DNA of 64,000 nt from Sphingobacteriales bacterium (GTDB lineage Bacteria > Bacteroidota > Bacteroidia > Sphingobacteriales > Sphingobacteriaceae), in NCBI GenBank assembly GCA_025353765.1, contig JANXOD010000024.1:62001-126000 (forward strand), in the 5' to 3' direction. The position numbers and the translations under genes were made by a program. Below, one piece after another: positions 1-8,915 of this stretch. The notes under the pieces are model-generated. The model saw nothing but the letters and a program-made list of their open reading frames with translations. It was not told the origin of the DNA and did no database searches. The stretch's first letter is position 1. Each line of letters begins with the position of its first letter.

Positions 1-876
1 ACACCAGCTATGTACAGTATGATGAATTACGCTGATCTGGCTTTAGGAACCTGGTATCCGATGAATGGAATGAATGAAATTGTGAAAGCCATGGTTGCTG
101 TTGCTGAAGAGCAGGGAGTAAATATTAAACTAAATACAGAAGTTAATCACATCCGTATAGAAAATAGAATTGCCACAGGCATAGAAACAAATAATGGATT
201 TTACAGTGCAGATTTGATAATCTCTAATGCAGATTATCAGCATACAGATCAAAAACTTTTGGATAAGCCTTACCGAAGCTATTCGGAAAAATACTGGAAT
301 AGCCGTATTTTATCTCCTTCCAGCTTGCTTTTTTATATTGGAATAAATAAAAAAGTAGAGAGTATTGAACATCATAATTTATTTTTTGATGAGGATTTTG
401 AACTTCATGCAAACGAAATTTATACAGATGCCCAATGGCCAACTAAGCCTTTGTTTTATGTTTCCTGCACTTCAAAAACAGATCCTACTGTAGCTCCGAT
501 TGGTGGAGAGAATTTATTTTTTTTAATGCCTATTGCCCCTGGTTTAGAAGACGGTGATGAAGTACGCGAGTATTATTATAATTTAATGATGGATCGTTTT
601 GAGCATATTATAAGGCAAAACATACGTGATTCTGTAGTAGTAAAACGCAGCTATGCTTTGGCTGATTTTTCTACTGATTATCATTCCTTTAAAGGAAATG
701 CATACGGTTTAGCTAATACACTCTCTCAAACGGCATTTTTTAAACCAAAAATGCGATCAAAAAAAATAAAAAATTTATTTTTTACAGGACAGCTAACCGT
801 CCCGGGGCCAGGCATACCGCCATCATTAATATCAGGTCAGGTGGTAGCTGCTGAAGTAGGGAACTATTTTAGATAA
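1..876 (+). CDS. crtI: Phytoene desaturase, 3' part (5' end outside window)
   Basis: This is the C-terminal ~291 residues of a CrtI-type FAD-dependent phytoene desaturase, which introduces double bases into phytoene to make coloured carotenes at the membrane. The frame is already open at base 1 (T-P-A-M-Y-S), so the ATG at 10 is internal and the true start lies upstream. Family signatures visible are GTWYPMNGM near the start, the SNADYQHTDQ segment, and the C-terminal FAD-associated block YGLANTL...FFTGQLTVPGPGIPPSLISGQ. The product fits with crtZ (3276-3767) and the CarH-type regulator (15151-16050) as parts of carotenoid synthesis and its light control. A close relative such as a carotene ketolase of the same fold cannot be fully excluded from the C-terminal part alone, but the GQLTVPGPG block is classical CrtI. 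Confidence 0.9.
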   Translation, partial: TPAMYSMMNYADLALGTWYPMNGMNEIVKAMVAVAEEQGVNIKLNTEVNHIRIENRIATGIETNNGFYSADLIISNADYQHTDQKLLDKPYRSYSEKYWNSRILSPSSLLFYIGINKKVESIEHHNLFFDEDFELHANEIYTDAQWPTKPLFYVSCTSKTDPTVAPIGGENLFFLMPIAPGLEDGDEVREYYYNLMMDRFEHIIRQNIRDSVVVKRSYALADFSTDYHSFKGNAYGLANTLSQTAFFKPKMRSKKIKNLFFTGQLTVPGPGIPPSLISGQVVAAEVGNYFR

Positions 877-933
877 AGATTTCTTTGAGAGTCTTAAAAT
901 TTCTTACATTCATATTAACCAAACTTAACAATC

Positions 934-1464
934 ATGAAACTTCTAAAAATTCTTGGGGGCATAGTCATCGTACTTGCTCTTGTTTTCTTCTTAGGCGGCT
1001 TGCTGCTTCCTAAAACTTATTCTATCAGCAGAACTACTGTTATTAACGCTCCCGATAGTACAGTATTTAATAACGTAGCAGATTTTAATAACTTCCTAAA
1101 ATGGAACCCATGGACTAAAATGGAACCCAGTGCAAAAGTTGTAATCACAGGTACTCCTTCACAAACAGGGCATTTATGGCAGTGGGCTGGAAAAGAAACA
1201 GGAAAAGGACAAATGGAAATTGTTGGAGTACAACCAAATTCTGAAATAAATTATAAACTTACATTTACAGAACCCATGCAAAGCGTTGCAAATTGCAATT
1301 TTAATTTCAAGCCTGTAGATGAGGGTACTCAGGTTACATGGAGTATGAATGGTGAAGCTACCAATATGATGGAAAGATGGTTTTTTCTAAATATGGACAA
1401 TATGATGGATAAAGATTTTACAAATGGATTAGGAAATTTAAAACAGCTTTCAGAGACAAAATAG
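934..1464 (+). CDS. SRPBCC (START/Bet v 1-like) family protein with N-terminal membrane anchor
   Basis: A 176-aa protein with one N-terminal hydrophobic helix (about residues 5-26, IVIVLALVFFLGGLLLP) followed by a polyketide-cyclase/SRPBCC domain: ISRTTVINAPDSTVFNNVADFNNFLKWNPWTKMEP is the typical first strand and helices. SRPBCC proteins bind hydrophobic ligands in a deep cavity; the ligand here is unknown. It follows crtI by 57 bp on the same strand, so it may be co-transcribed, and a lipid or carotenoid ligand is possible, but that is inference from position only. A bidirectional terminator follows. Length and architecture match the many single-domain SRPBCC proteins of Bacteroidota. Confidence 0.8.
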   Translation: MKLLKILGGIVIVLALVFFLGGLLLPKTYSISRTTVINAPDSTVFNNVADFNNFLKWNPWTKMEPSAKVVITGTPSQTGHLWQWAGKETGKGQMEIVGVQPNSEINYKLTFTEPMQSVANCNFNFKPVDEGTQVTWSMNGEATNMMERWFFLNMDNMMDKDFTNGLGNLKQLSETK

Positions 1465-1480
1465 TTTTTTGAGATAAAAT

Positions 1481-1513
1481 AAAGAGCGTTTATGTAGACT
1501 CTAAACGCTCTTT
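1481..1513. terminator. Bidirectional terminator
   Basis: A perfect 12-bp stem (AAAGAGCGTTTA at 1481-1492 pairing with TAAACGCTCTTT at 1502-1513) with a 9-nt loop, A-rich before and T-rich after, lies between two convergent genes, the SRPBCC gene and the sigma factor gene. It can serve both strands. Confidence 0.85.
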
Positions 1514-1533
1514 TATTAAATGCAAAACAACAT

Positions 1534-2073
1534 TTAATTTATTTCTTCATAGGTAGGTCTCTTTATTCCATTTTCATAAGGCCTTAAACATTTTTTAAGC
1601 AATTTACGGGCAACATGAATACGTGTTTTAACCGTTCCAATTGGAATTGTTAAATGCTCAGCAATCTCATGATACTTATGTCCCTCAAAATACATGGTAA
1701 AGGGAACATAATATTCATCAGGTAGTTTTCCCAAGGCATTTTTGATATCGTCCATGACAAATTTAGATTCTCCTGCGTTTTTTGTTGAGCTAAAAACCAG
1801 TTTTGACGAAGGAATATCATCGGCTTTTGAAACAAACGAACTTGTTTTAACAAAACGACGATAATTATTGATAAATGTATTTTTCATGATGGTATAAAGC
1901 CATCCTTTAAGATTCGTACCTTCTTTAAACTTGCTGTAGTACGTAATAGCTTTTAGCATTGTATCCTGTACTAAATCATTAGCGTCATCAGCATCATGAG
2001 TAAAATGCAGAGCATACATTTTTAAAGAACTCGCTTGATGCGTTACCATGGTGTTAAATTCGATTTTAGTCAT
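1534..2073 (-). CDS. ECF-type sigma-70 family RNA polymerase sigma factor
   Basis: A 179-aa sigma factor with region 2 (HDADDANDLVQDTMLKAITYYSKF...GWLYTIMKN, core and -10 recognition) and region 4 (LPDEYYVPFTMYFEGHKYHEIAEHL...GTVKTRIHVARKLL, helix-turn-helix). The start chosen is the ATG at 2073 (MTKIEFNTM). The frame stays open upstream for 33 codons, but that part is low-complexity, is encoded by a partly repeated AT-rich stretch and has no sigma homology. No anti-sigma gene is adjacent. Sigma factors of this size commonly sit beside carotenoid genes in this phylum, so a role in light or oxidative-stress response is plausible. TTGTTAA repeats in its leader resemble those upstream of carH. 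Confidence 0.88.
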   Translation of the reverse strand: MTKIEFNTMVTHQASSLKMYALHFTHDADDANDLVQDTMLKAITYYSKFKEGTNLKGWLYTIMKNTFINNYRRFVKTSSFVSKADDIPSSKLVFSSTKNAGESKFVMDDIKNALGKLPDEYYVPFTMYFEGHKYHEIAEHLTIPIGTVKTRIHVARKLLKKCLRPYENGIKRPTYEEIN

Positions 2074-2128
2074 TTTGTTTATACATTGTAGGTAAATACT
2101 AAACAAAGAAGATGTTCTAAAATACTGC

Positions 2129-2150
2129 TTAACAAAATATTGTTTAACAA
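2129..2150. promoter_or_regulatory. TTGTTAA direct repeats upstream of the sigma factor gene
   Basis: On the minus strand the leader of the sigma gene holds two TTGTTAA copies (plus-strand TTAACAA at 2129-2135 and 2144-2150), 15 bp apart, inside an AT-rich stretch about 60 bp upstream of the start. The same heptamer occurs three times upstream of carH. A shared operator is possible; nothing more than the repeat itself is visible. Confidence 0.3.
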
Positions 2151-2275
2151 TACTATAAAATATATTAAACAAAATCTATGCCTTGCTTAGAGCTGTTTTA
2201 AAATAAGCGAAATGGATAGTGTGTAGTTCTTGGATGAATAAGAACTTAAAGAGATAGTTAATAGGATATTATCTT

Positions 2276-3292
2276 TTAGATAATATTTACTTCGCGTTGC
2301 AAAATTATTCCAAAACGCTTTTTGACGTCTTCTATAATTATAATAGAAAGCTTAAATAATTCATTTCCAGTAGCATTGCCATGGTTTACTAAAACTAATG
2401 CTTGATTTTTCCAGGTACCCACATTTCCAATAATTTTACCTTTCCATCCACATTGCTCAATTAACCATCCGGCAGAAATTTTAATATAACCTTCGCTGGC
2501 AGGATAGTGTACAATGTCTGGAAAAGTGGACTCTAACTGTCTAAATTTGTTGACCTCAATAATTGGATTTTTAAAAAAACTTCCGGCGTTACCAATGGCA
2601 GATGGATCGGGCAGTTTACTTACACGAATAAATGAAACAACCTGTGATATATTTTTAACAGTTGGATGAATAATTCCTCTTTTATCCAGCTCTTGCTGAA
2701 TAGCTCCATAACTTGTATTAGGTATGAAAATTTGCGAAAGTTTATAAGTTACTTCTGTAATGATATACTTATTCTTGAATCCCGTTTTAAAAACACTATC
2801 ACGATAGCTGAACTGACAATCGGATTTATCAAAAATTTTGATCAATCCGGTTTCTATTTCAAAAGCATGGCAAGAATAAAAAACATCTTTTAGTTCTACA
2901 CCATAAGCACCAATATTTTGTACAGGTGATGCTCCTACCGAACCCGGTATTAAGCTTAGATTTTCCATGCCCGAAAAACCACTCTGTACACAATAATCAA
3001 CCAAATTATTCCAAACTTCGCCAGCACCGGATTTTACGTAAACTTCATCCTTTGTAATTTGATGTTCAATTCCCTGAATATTCATGCGAATGACCAATCC
3101 ATCAAAGTTAGTAGTAAATAACATATTACTTCCACCACCAAGTATGAGACGATTTTGATTTTGCCATCTTAGATCCGCAAATAATTCTTTCAGATCATCC
3201 TCAGTATTAACCTCAACATACCATCGTGCATAAGCCTCAACTCTAAATGTATTCAGCTTTTTTAAAGAATAATTTTCATGAATTACAAGCAT
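2276..3292 (-). CDS. murB: UDP-N-acetylmuramate dehydrogenase MurB
   Basis: A 338-aa cytoplasmic FAD enzyme that reduces UDP-GlcNAc-enolpyruvate to UDP-MurNAc in peptidoglycan precursor synthesis. Visible signatures are the FAD-binding LILGGGSNMLF, the NLSLIPGSVGASPVQNIGAYG block, the active-site region NAGSFFKNPII, and the C-terminal SAGWLIEQCGWKG. Length and motif order match the type I (E. coli-like) MurB with an inserted YRDSVFK segment. Its start overlaps the 3' end of crtZ by 17 bp on the same strand, so it is probably translated from the crtZ message, an unusual partner for an essential cell-wall gene. Confidence 0.96.
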   Translation of the reverse strand: MLVIHENYSLKKLNTFRVEAYARWYVEVNTEDDLKELFADLRWQNQNRLILGGGSNMLFTTNFDGLVIRMNIQGIEHQITKDEVYVKSGAGEVWNNLVDYCVQSGFSGMENLSLIPGSVGASPVQNIGAYGVELKDVFYSCHAFEIETGLIKIFDKSDCQFSYRDSVFKTGFKNKYIITEVTYKLSQIFIPNTSYGAIQQELDKRGIIHPTVKNISQVVSFIRVSKLPDPSAIGNAGSFFKNPIIEVNKFRQLESTFPDIVHYPASEGYIKISAGWLIEQCGWKGKIIGNVGTWKNQALVLVNHGNATGNELFKLSIIIIEDVKKRFGIILQREVNII

Positions 3293-3767
3293 AGGAATAA
3301 TATGGGAGTTGGTTTTTATAAGTTAGATACTTTTTAAAATGCCTTTTAGAAACCAGTAATAATCCGAATTCCTCTGATGGATTTTTATCTACCGCCTTAT
3401 GATGAATTTTATGTGCCTTGCGAATATTCAACAAGTATGTATTAGATGTTTTAAAGGTTTTTAAACGATTATGTATAAACCAATCATGAAAAATGAAATA
3501 AATAATTCCATATACTGAAATTCCTGTTCCTGTCCAAAATTCTATATTTAATGTTAATCGGCCATCCCACATTAATAAAATAGCAAGGCTTCCAAAAAGT
3601 AAACTAAAAATATCATTCGTTTCAAACCATCCATTTTTTTGCTCATGGTGAGATTTATGTATAAACCATAGAGGGCCATGAAACAGATATTTATGAATAA
3701 ACCAGGAAAAAGCTTCCATTGCTACAAGCGTAAAAAGAATAATGCCGCTATTTATAAAAATTTGCAT
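3276..3767 (-). CDS. crtZ: Beta-carotene 3-hydroxylase CrtZ
   Basis: A 163-aa integral membrane di-iron hydroxylase that adds hydroxyl groups to beta-ionone rings to make zeaxanthin. The histidine clusters of the fatty-acid-hydroxylase superfamily are all present: HKYLFH at 25-30, HKSHH at 37-41, HDWFIH at 94-99 and HKIHH at 119-123. Hydrophobic segments lie near residues 4-23, 55-70 and 78-93. It lies 34 bp downstream of lpdA and overlaps murB by 17 bp, all on the minus strand, so lpdA-crtZ-murB may form one transcript. With crtI at the window edge this indicates zeaxanthin-type or flexirubin-associated carotenoid synthesis. Confidence 0.93.
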   Translation of the reverse strand: MQIFINSGIILFTLVAMEAFSWFIHKYLFHGPLWFIHKSHHEQKNGWFETNDIFSLLFGSLAILLMWDGRLTLNIEFWTGTGISVYGIIYFIFHDWFIHNRLKTFKTSNTYLLNIRKAHKIHHKAVDKNPSEEFGLLLVSKRHFKKYLTYKNQLPYYSYACNS

Positions 3768-3801
3768 CCTTAGTGATTGTATAATCGGTATTAATCACCT
3801 A

Positions 3802-5205
3802 CTAAATATGAATTGCCCTATTATCTGTAGCGGCCAAACTTGCTTCTCTAAAAGCTTCTGTATATGTTGGATGCGCATGAGAAATTCTGGCAATGTCTTC
3901 TGCAGAAGCACGAAATTCCATCGCAACCACTGCTTCGGCAATAATATCAGCCACACGCGGGCCAATCATATGAACTCCCAAAATTTCATCCGTTTCTGCA
4001 TCTGCTAAGACTTTAATTAAGCCATCTGTGTCCATACTTGCACGTGCACGTCCACTGGCTTTGAATGGGAAAGACCCAACTTTATATTTTACACCTTGTT
4101 CTTTTAATTGTTCTTCAGTATAACCTACACTCGCTACTTCGGGCCAGGTATAAACTACACCGGGAATTAAATTATAATTAATGTGTGGTTTTTGTCCCGC
4201 AATAGTTTCTGCCACAAATGTACCTTCATCCTCTGCTTTATGTGCCAACATAGCACCTTTAATCACATCTCCAATGGCATAAATACCTTTTACAGACGTT
4301 TCAAAATGTTCATCTACAGGTATTTTTTTACCGCGTTCTTCTAATTGAATCCCGATATTTTCTAAACCTAAGCCTTCTGTATAAGCAATACGGCCAACAG
4401 CTACCAAGCAATAATCTCCTTCTAAGGTGATTTTTTCTCCTTTCGGATTATCAGCTGTAACGCTTACTTTATTCCCTTTAACTATAGCACCGGTAACTTT
4501 ATGGCTTAACAAAAATTCCATTCCTAGTTTGGATAATGACTTTTGTAATTCTTTACTTAAGGTTTTATCCATGGTACTGATAATTGAATCCATAAACTCA
4601 ATTACGGTGACTTTGGCTCCCAATCGGGCATACACAGAACCTAATTCTAATCCGATAACTCCGCCACCAATTAAGATCATGTGTTTAGGAATTTCTGTTA
4701 AATTAAGAGCTTCTGTAGAAGTAATTATTCGTTTGCCATCTGTTTTAATAAAAGGCAGTTCAGTAGGTTTTGAGCCTGTTGCAATAATTATATTTTTAGC
4801 AGTTATAGTTTCATTTGTTCCCTCTGCTTTAGAAACCTTTATGGTATTTTTATCCACAAAAGATCCAAGTCCCTCATATACTGTAATCTTATTTTTTATC
4901 ATTAAATAAGTAATACCAGATGTATTTTCTTTAACAACTACATCTTTTCGGGCAATCATTTGTTTCAAATTAACCTTTACACTTCCTAAATCAATGCCAT
5001 GCGTTTTAAAAGTATGTTGTGCATTATAATAATGTTCAGAAGAATCTAACAATGCTTTAGAGGGGATGCATCCAACATTTAAACAGGTTCCGCCAAGGGT
5101 ATTATATTTTTCTATAATGGCGGTTTTTAAACCCAATTGAGCACAACGAATGGCGGCTACATAACCACCCGGACCACTACCTATAATTACTGCGTCGTAT
5201 TGCAT
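3802..5205 (-). CDS. lpdA: Dihydrolipoyl dehydrogenase (E3)
   Basis: A 467-aa flavoprotein disulfide reductase that re-oxidises dihydrolipoamide in 2-oxoacid dehydrogenase and glycine cleavage complexes. It shows FAD-binding GSGPGGYVAAIRCAQLG at the N-terminus, the redox-active disulfide motif GGTCLNVGCIPSKALL (about 38-53), the NAD-binding GGGVIGLELGSVYARLG, the second FAD motif GIYAIGDV, and the C-terminal His-Glu pair in HAHPTYTEAF. The sucAB genes for the E1 and E2 subunits of 2-oxoglutarate dehydrogenase are 6 kb away on the same strand, and this E3 is a natural partner. The start is unambiguous (MQYDAVIIGSGPGGY). Confidence 0.97.
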   Translation of the reverse strand: MQYDAVIIGSGPGGYVAAIRCAQLGLKTAIIEKYNTLGGTCLNVGCIPSKALLDSSEHYYNAQHTFKTHGIDLGSVKVNLKQMIARKDVVVKENTSGITYLMIKNKITVYEGLGSFVDKNTIKVSKAEGTNETITAKNIIIATGSKPTELPFIKTDGKRIITSTEALNLTEIPKHMILIGGGVIGLELGSVYARLGAKVTVIEFMDSIISTMDKTLSKELQKSLSKLGMEFLLSHKVTGAIVKGNKVSVTADNPKGEKITLEGDYCLVAVGRIAYTEGLGLENIGIQLEERGKKIPVDEHFETSVKGIYAIGDVIKGAMLAHKAEDEGTFVAETIAGQKPHINYNLIPGVVYTWPEVASVGYTEEQLKEQGVKYKVGSFPFKASGRARASMDTDGLIKVLADAETDEILGVHMIGPRVADIIAEAVVAMEFRASAEDIARISHAHPTYTEAFREASLAATDNRAIHI

Positions 5206-5358
5206 TTATTAAAATTTAATTGGGCCAAAGTTAAGTATTATGAAGATATTACGATATAAATAAGCAACAAAGAAAGTGCAGAAATTAAAATGCTATGATT
5301 TCTTTAACTTAGCCTGATAGTACTTACAAGAAAATATATTACAATTAAAATTGAAAAG

Positions 5359-7011
5359 ATGTTTTATAGAACTCTATTGTTTACATTAATTGGTTTAGTC
5401 GCCTTTCAGGCTAATGCTCAATTAAATACAAGCCACTATTCGAGAGCTGATTCTTTACGTGGAAATTTAACTCCATTCCGTACTTGCTATGACATTAATT
5501 ATTACCATTTAGATGTTAAGGTAGATGTTGACAAGAAACTCATCAGTGGATCAAACCTGTTTAAATTTACAGCGACACAAGATTTTAAACGTTTACAATT
5601 TGATTTATTTGATAACCTGACTATTGAAAAAATACTTTATCAGGGTAAAGAATTACCCTATAAAAGAGAATTTAATGCGGTTTATATAGACTTTCCTGCA
5701 GAAATTTTAAAAGGTTCTCTTGATGAGTTTACTGTATTTTATAGCGGAAGCCCGATCATAGCAAAAAATGCTCCCTGGGATGGAGGCTTCGTTTTCTCTA
5801 AAGATAAAGACGGCAAACCATGGGTTGCTGTAGCCTGTCAGGGTTTGGGGGCCAGTTCATGGTGGCCAACAAAAGATCATCAAGCTGATGAAGTAGACAG
5901 TATGATGATCAGTATATCTGTACCAAAAGGATTAATGGATGTAAGTAATGGACGCTTGCGTTCAACAGAAAATTTGCCCGATGGATATACCAAATACAAC
6001 TGGTTTGTTTCCTATCCTATTAACAATTATACGGTAACCCTAAACATTGCCGATTATGCGCATTTCAATGATGAGTATAATGGTAAGAATGGGAAATTGA
6101 CACTTGATTATTATGTATTGCCCGAAAATTTGGAAAAAGCTCAAAAACAATTTTCCGAAAATGTAAAACCCATGCTTTCCTGTTTTGAACATTGGTTTGG
6201 CCCTTATCCTTTTTACCGGGATGGTTATAAATTGATAGAAACTCCTTATTTAGGCATGGAACATCAGAGTGCAATAGCTTATGGCAATAAATACCAAAAT
6301 GGCTATCTGGGAAGAGATCTTTCGGGAACAGGATTAGGATTAACCTGGGATTATATTATTGTACATGAGAGTGGCCACGAGTGGTTTGGAAATAACATCA
6401 CCTCAAAAGATATTGCTGATATGTGGATTCATGAAGGATTCACCATGTATTCGGAAGGGTTATTTATTGAATGTAATCAAGGAAAGGCTGCTGGGATAAA
6501 ATATTTAAATGGCGTTCGAAAAAATATCAGAAACGATTCACCTATCATCGGGCCATATAACGTAAATAAAGAGGGCTCAGGTGATATGTATTACAAAGGC
6601 GCTAATATGCTTCTAACTATACGCAGTATTATTAATAATGATGAAAAATGGCTTAAAATATTGCATGGTCTAAATAAGGATTTCGGATTAAAAACCACAA
6701 CAACAGAAGAAGTAGTAAATTATATTAATAAAAAATCAGGCAAAAATTTAACAAAAGTTTTTGACCAGTATTTACGATATGCTAAAATCCCTTTGCTACA
6801 ATATAAAAAAGCAGATGATGGTACTATTTCTTATCATTGGCAGACAATAGTAAAGGACTTTGATATGCCTATAGGAATTAAAGACGGTGATAAGTATATA
6901 TGGATTAAACCAACATCAAAGTGGAAAAGTATAAAGGTTAAAACCAGTTTTACTCCTGATATGGAGAACTTTTATATCGATTTCAAACAATGGCAAGAGA
7001 TTATTGAATAA
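5359..7011 (+). CDS. M1 family metallopeptidase, short form, exported
   Basis: A 550-aa zinc aminopeptidase with a signal peptide (FYRTLLFTLIGLVAFQANAQ). The zinc site follows the M1 rule exactly: H336-E337-x2-H340-E341 in HESGHEWFGNNI and the third ligand E359 (WIHEGFTMY), 18 residues after H340. GMEHQSAIAYGN corresponds to the GxMEN substrate-binding loop, with His in place of the usual Asn. The protein ends after the catalytic domain plus a short beta domain and lacks the long C-terminal helical domain of PepN-type enzymes, as is usual for leukotriene-A4-hydrolase-like exported M1 proteins of Bacteroidota. It likely trims peptides in the periplasm. The next gene follows after 60 bp on the same strand. 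Confidence 0.93.
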   Translation: MFYRTLLFTLIGLVAFQANAQLNTSHYSRADSLRGNLTPFRTCYDINYYHLDVKVDVDKKLISGSNLFKFTATQDFKRLQFDLFDNLTIEKILYQGKELPYKREFNAVYIDFPAEILKGSLDEFTVFYSGSPIIAKNAPWDGGFVFSKDKDGKPWVAVACQGLGASSWWPTKDHQADEVDSMMISISVPKGLMDVSNGRLRSTENLPDGYTKYNWFVSYPINNYTVTLNIADYAHFNDEYNGKNGKLTLDYYVLPENLEKAQKQFSENVKPMLSCFEHWFGPYPFYRDGYKLIETPYLGMEHQSAIAYGNKYQNGYLGRDLSGTGLGLTWDYIIVHESGHEWFGNNITSKDIADMWIHEGFTMYSEGLFIECNQGKAAGIKYLNGVRKNIRNDSPIIGPYNVNKEGSGDMYYKGANMLLTIRSIINNDEKWLKILHGLNKDFGLKTTTTEEVVNYINKKSGKNLTKVFDQYLRYAKIPLLQYKKADDGTISYHWQTIVKDFDMPIGIKDGDKYIWIKPTSKWKSIKVKTSFTPDMENFYIDFKQWQEIIE

Positions 7012-7071
7012 AATTAATTGTAATGCAACGTTTTTAAATTTGAATACGTCTTATAAATAAAACCACACAAC

Positions 7072-7806
7072 ATGAAAAAAGTTATAAGCTCTATTGTACT
7101 TGCAGCATTCTTTGTTTGCTCATCTCAAATCAGTAAGTCTTCTGTATTAGTTGCCAATAAAATTGCAAAAAATACACCTATAGAAGATGAACGTGAAGTA
7201 TCCGGATTTTCGGGTATTATGTCTTCCGGAAGTTTTGATGTATTTATTACTTTGGGAAATAAAGAGAGTTTACGTCTTGAAGGAGACCAAGATATGTTGA
7301 GTGAAATTGAAACCATAGTTGAAAAGGGCATTCTTAAAATCAGAACTAAGGATCATACCAAAATGTGGAATTGGAAAAAAGGCAAAGTGACTGTTTACAT
7401 TACAGCAAAAGCATTAAATACCTTAACAATGAGCGGTTCTGGTGATATGAAAGTGGAAGGAATAATAAAAGCTGACCATCTGACAACTACCGTTAGTGGT
7501 TCAGGAAGTATATCGTTTAGTGCAGACTCTCGTGAATATGTTGGTGTAATTAGTGGGTCAGGGGAAATAAATGCTAAAGGAAGTACTGACAATGCAAAAG
7601 TAACTATAGCAGGGTCTGGTAATTTTGAGGGCAAAGAATTTCACTCAGTGAATGCAGATATTAAAGTTAGCGGATCGGGTGATGCTTCTATATACGCTGA
7701 TAAAACTCTGGATGCTGCGATAAGTGGTTCTGGCAATATTAGCTATAGTGGTAATGCCCAGGTTTCAAAAACTAAAAGCGGATCTGGTACAGTTTCGAAA
7801 TTTTAA
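7072..7806 (+). CDS. Head GIN domain-containing (DUF2807) exported protein
   Basis: A 244-aa secreted protein with a signal peptide (MKKVISSIVLAAFFVCSSQIS) followed by a putative auto-transporter adhesin head GIN domain. The domain is a right-handed beta-helix built of repeated SGSG turns, for example VSGSGSISF, ISGSGEINA, IAGSGNFEG, VSGSGDASI and ISGSGNISY between about residues 120 and 235. Its function is unknown; it is very common in Bacteroidota and located in the periplasm or on the surface. A strong terminator follows directly. It may share a transcript with the M1 peptidase 60 bp upstream. Confidence 0.88.
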   Translation: MKKVISSIVLAAFFVCSSQISKSSVLVANKIAKNTPIEDEREVSGFSGIMSSGSFDVFITLGNKESLRLEGDQDMLSEIETIVEKGILKIRTKDHTKMWNWKKGKVTVYITAKALNTLTMSGSGDMKVEGIIKADHLTTTVSGSGSISFSADSREYVGVISGSGEINAKGSTDNAKVTIAGSGNFEGKEFHSVNADIKVSGSGDASIYADKTLDAAISGSGNISYSGNAQVSKTKSGSGTVSKF

Positions 7807-7824
7807 TATCAAAATTTATATTAT

Positions 7825-7859
7825 AAAAAATGTCCGTTTATAAAAAACGGGCATTTTTT
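7825..7859. terminator. Bidirectional terminator
   Basis: A 15-bp perfect stem (AAAAAATGTCCGTTT at 7825-7839, AAACGGGCATTTTTT at 7845-7859, one G-T wobble) with a 5-nt loop, A-run on one side and T-run on the other, between convergent genes. Confidence 0.88.
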
Positions 7860-7880
7860 ATAATATTTTTATCACAACCG

Positions 7881-8906
7881 CTACTCTTTAAATTTCCTTA
7901 AAGCCCTCCTGCCTAAATCATAGGTCAAGAAAAAAGCCTCCTGATTATCGGCCAGTTTACCCGGAGATTGATGAAAGCTGAATACAAACTTCCCATTAAT
8001 ATGGTTAAAAACGAAAGGTGCCCAACTTAAATCGAGTCGGTTATATATTTTTTTAGAATAAAATGCATCGCCATAGGTGATATTATGGCCTTCTCCGGCA
8101 TAAAAACTATTGGCGAGTCCAAATCTTTTCCAGCCGAGATAAAGATTAGCAACAAATCCTTTTGGAATATTAAAGCCACCTTCACCGCGAATTCTTTCTA
8201 TCGAAAGCATGCCACCAGCATCAAATGTTAAGGAATCCAATGCTGTTTTATGACTGAAATCTAAACCAAGGCGAAGTTGTGCGCCGCCATTATCTCTAAT
8301 ATTATCATTGGGCACAGCAATATGAGCACCGGCATCATGTAGTAACATAAAATAATGAGATATAAAAAATGGGCCTGTTGGACTAGGATTATATTTACCG
8401 GAAAGACCAAAAATGAAATTTTCTCTATCCACATCAGTTTGACGGCTTACCCAATCGATCCAGATTGTTTCATGCCCGTAAATACTGGTATAACGAGCTA
8501 ACATTCCTTCCACATTTGGACGATAATAATTCAATGTATCATTCAGCATCGCTCTGGGATAATCTGACAAAAGCCCTTTACGGGGAAATGCACCTATGTT
8601 AAACTGCCACCCTTTTTGCTGATATTGATAATATAAAATGGGGTCTACTTTCAGAAAATACGGCCTGGCTCCAAATTCATGTATCCCGTTTACTCCCACC
8701 CTAAAACTATTTACACTATCGGGATTAAGGCCAAGGTCCAGAGCTTCACGTGTTCCGAAAATAGTAGTAGAGCGTTTGGTGTAAGCTTTATACTCCCTAT
8801 TATCCATAAAACCTATTGCATTAAAATTTATATCCAAGCTTTGTGCAAAAGAAGTTAAATTACCAAAAATAATTATTATTGAGAAATAGAAAAATTTAGA
8901 GCGCAT
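7881..8906 (-). CDS. Predicted outer-membrane beta-barrel protein, unknown function
   Basis: A 341-aa protein with an N-terminal signal peptide (FFYFSIIIIFGNLTSFAQ) followed by alternating hydrophobic/polar strands rich in aromatic residues (FRVGVNGIHEFGARPYF, WQFNIGAFPRKGLL, FVANLYLGWKRFGLANSFYAG), typical of an outer-membrane beta-barrel. It ends with a basic tail (RRALRKFKE) rather than a terminal aromatic. I do not recognise a named family. Nine bases separate it from the GT39 gene upstream on the same strand, so the two are very probably co-transcribed, suggesting a link to a surface glycan or lipid modification. Confidence 0.7.
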   Translation of the reverse strand: MRSKFFYFSIIIIFGNLTSFAQSLDINFNAIGFMDNREYKAYTKRSTTIFGTREALDLGLNPDSVNSFRVGVNGIHEFGARPYFLKVDPILYYQYQQKGWQFNIGAFPRKGLLSDYPRAMLNDTLNYYRPNVEGMLARYTSIYGHETIWIDWVSRQTDVDRENFIFGLSGKYNPSPTGPFFISHYFMLLHDAGAHIAVPNDNIRDNGGAQLRLGLDFSHKTALDSLTFDAGGMLSIERIRGEGGFNIPKGFVANLYLGWKRFGLANSFYAGEGHNITYGDAFYSKKIYNRLDLSWAPFVFNHINGKFVFSFHQSPGKLADNQEAFFLTYDLGRRALRKFKE

Positions 8907-8915
8907 CTGTTGTGA

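Noticed and set aside
1534-2172. Longer form of the sigma factor starting at 2172
   Set aside because: The extra 33 residues are low-complexity from AT-rich repeats and have no homology to sigma factors; ATG 2073 is the natural start.
4427-4909. 160-codon plus-strand frame opposite lpdA
   Set aside because: It lies inside a perfectly conserved dihydrolipoyl dehydrogenase gene on the other strand.
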